Source: Coriobacteriia bacterium (GTDB taxonomy: Bacteria > Actinomycetota > Coriobacteriia > WRKU01 > WQUG01). From it: a DNA stretch of 13,978 bases. Below, one piece after another: positions 13,165-13,978 of the stretch. Position 1 is the first letter of the stretch. Every line of letters starts with the position of its first letter. The stretch covers positions 1 to 13,978 of the forward strand of contig WREJ01000014.1 of the NCBI GenBank assembly GCA_009779395.1, read 5' to 3'. A model generated the notes under the pieces. That model was not told the DNA's origin. It ran no database searches and saw only the letters and a list, made by a program, of their open reading frames with translations. Both the position numbers and the translations under genes were made by a program.

Positions 13165-13978
13165 TCAGAGACATACTGGATCGAAGTCTAATCCCTTAAC
13201 CTCCTCACTCAAAAAGCGAGCGTTAAGACCCTTGTCCCCCTGTCTGCGCGCACGCTCTGGGTTCACACTCTTTGTATAGCCGCGAACAGCAACGTTAAAG
13301 GCTGCTTGTAAATCTGCATCTGCAATATGCCTGCAATCAACATACGGACAAACGTAGAGTGCCATATTGCCGCGCCTCTTTTTAGCTCCGAAATCTTTTT
13401 CTAAATCAGCCCAATTGTAGCTGTGCTTAACAATGTCCATGCCAGCACCATCTGCATTGGGCCGCATCGCCTTGTATATCATGCCCTTGAGGTCTTTCCC
13501 CTTGACAACATCGCCTGCATTATTTTTAGAGGCATACAGTCTGACCACACGGTGACTGTCAAGCTTGGCACTTAATAGGCCATCCTCATGCTCGAAGAGT
13601 TCATAATCTGCGCTATCGCTTACATCAAGACTTGCCCAACTTTTGCATGCCGTACAAAGCTGCGATGTGCCTGCAGCGGTAATTTCTAATCCCCAATTGT
13701 CTGCCCCTCTATCACCCCATGCCATTTTATTTTCTAGATTATTATCTCTCTTTCTAATATCACCTCGCTTTATCGAATCGTACACCTTCGAAATGCGAGC
13801 ACCCTTAGATTCAAAGCTACTCACTTCATACTCAAAGCAAAGCCTTGCATTTTTGCGAACAGACAAATCTTGCAACTGGTTTCGGTAAGAACCGATTAGG
13901 CTTTCACGAACACGTGCGATTTTTGTGTCAGGAGCAGAAAAGGTGGCTCGCACTTGACGCTCTCGCAAGCTTTTCACG
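13165..13978 (-). CDS. cas12d: Type V-D CRISPR effector Cas12d (CasY)-like, C-terminal part only
   Basis: The 5' end lies outside the window; 270 residues are visible and end with TGA at 13165. The order of motifs is that of Cas12d, as I recall it from the first CasY proteins. A helix IARVRESLIGSYRNQL leads into RuvC-II CFEYEVSSFES (catalytic Glu), then ISKVYDSIKRGDI and a WGDR segment. The zinc-ribbon half GTSQLCTAC comes next, followed by an insert of about 100 residues, RRGNMALYVCPYVDCRHI with the second Cys pair (CxxxxC), and RuvC-III IADADLQAAFNVAV (catalytic Asp). Cas12d is an RNA-guided DNA nuclease that uses a crRNA and a scoutRNA. TnpB proteins lack the long insert and the KVYDSIKR region, and Cas12c differs in both. 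RuvC-I, the recognition lobe, cas1 and the array would be upstream (beyond 13978). No CRISPR array lies within the window. The gene points toward the broken tRNA repeats. Confidence 0.8.
   Translation of the reverse strand, partial: VKSLRERQVRATFSAPDTKIARVRESLIGSYRNQLQDLSVRKNARLCFEYEVSSFESKGARISKVYDSIKRGDIRKRDNNLENKMAWGDRGADNWGLEITAAGTSQLCTACKSWASLDVSDSADYELFEHEDGLLSAKLDSHRVVRLYASKNNAGDVVKGKDLKGMIYKAMRPNADGAGMDIVKHSYNWADLEKDFGAKKRRGNMALYVCPYVDCRHIADADLQAAFNVAVRGYTKSVNPERARRQGDKGLNARFLSEEVKGLDFDPVCL

Noticed and set aside
12865..13191. 108-residue plus-strand reading frame
   Set aside because: It translates the tRNA and its fragments (for example the repeated SNIAHHVHLI) and is an artefact of the repeat.
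13165..13978. IS605/TnpB-like transposon protein
   Set aside because: The RuvC and zinc-ribbon pattern would fit TnpB in outline, but the ~100-residue insert between the Cys pairs and the KVYDSIKRGDI region match Cas12d and not TnpB.

Overview
The window reads as the chromosome of a mid-GC, probably Gram-positive anaerobe. A member of the Actinobacteria/Coriobacteriia would fit: there is a Spy0128/FctA-type surface protein with an LPTG-like C-terminal anchor, together with biosynthetic genes. This placement is an inference; no ribosomal RNA or universal marker is present. All protein genes lie on the minus strand, so transcription runs from high to low coordinates. Only one tRNA lies on the plus strand.

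From right to left: (1) 13165-13978 holds the C-terminal 270 residues of a large RuvC nuclease. I read it as a type V-D CRISPR effector, Cas12d/CasY, cut by the window edge. (2) 12867-13111 holds an intact tRNA-Val(TAC) followed by scrambled tRNA-Val pieces and a perfect 38-bp direct repeat of the tRNA 3' end. This looks like an integration or recombination scar next to the effector gene. (3) 11058-12822 is a FecCD-type permease and its ATPase, overlapping by 8 bp, for import of an iron chelate, heme or cobamide. No binding protein is visible. (4) 8438-10927 encodes a secreted seven-repeat RCC1 beta-propeller joined to pilin-like isopeptide domains and a wall anchor. A run of 13 G just after the start codon marks it as a likely phase-variable gene. 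(5) 8027-8437 is intergenic, with a long imperfect hairpin and a promoter-like TATAAT.

(6) 3048-8026 is a 2-oxo-acid chain-elongation operon: a NifV/homocitrate-synthase-type condensing enzyme, the large and small subunits of an aconitase-family dehydratase, an unrecognised HEAT-like acidic protein, and an isocitrate/isopropylmalate-family dehydrogenase. The dehydrogenase has an in-frame amber codon 30 codons before its apparent natural end. By sequence motifs, several of these enzymes look built for tricarboxylic substrates (citrate or homocitrate route) rather than for leucine synthesis. (7) 2028-3002 is a divergent class I ketol-acid reductoisomerase. (8) 1-1929 holds a PglD/NeuD-like sugar acetyltransferase and a DegT-family aminotransferase (3' end cut by the window). 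This is the pair expected for UDP-bacillosamine-type amino-sugar synthesis for surface glycans or protein glycosylation.

The most notable points are the Cas12d-like effector in a genome that does not look like a CPR bacterium and sits beside a rearranged tRNA, the poly-G switch in the surface protein, and the amber-interrupted dehydrogenase.
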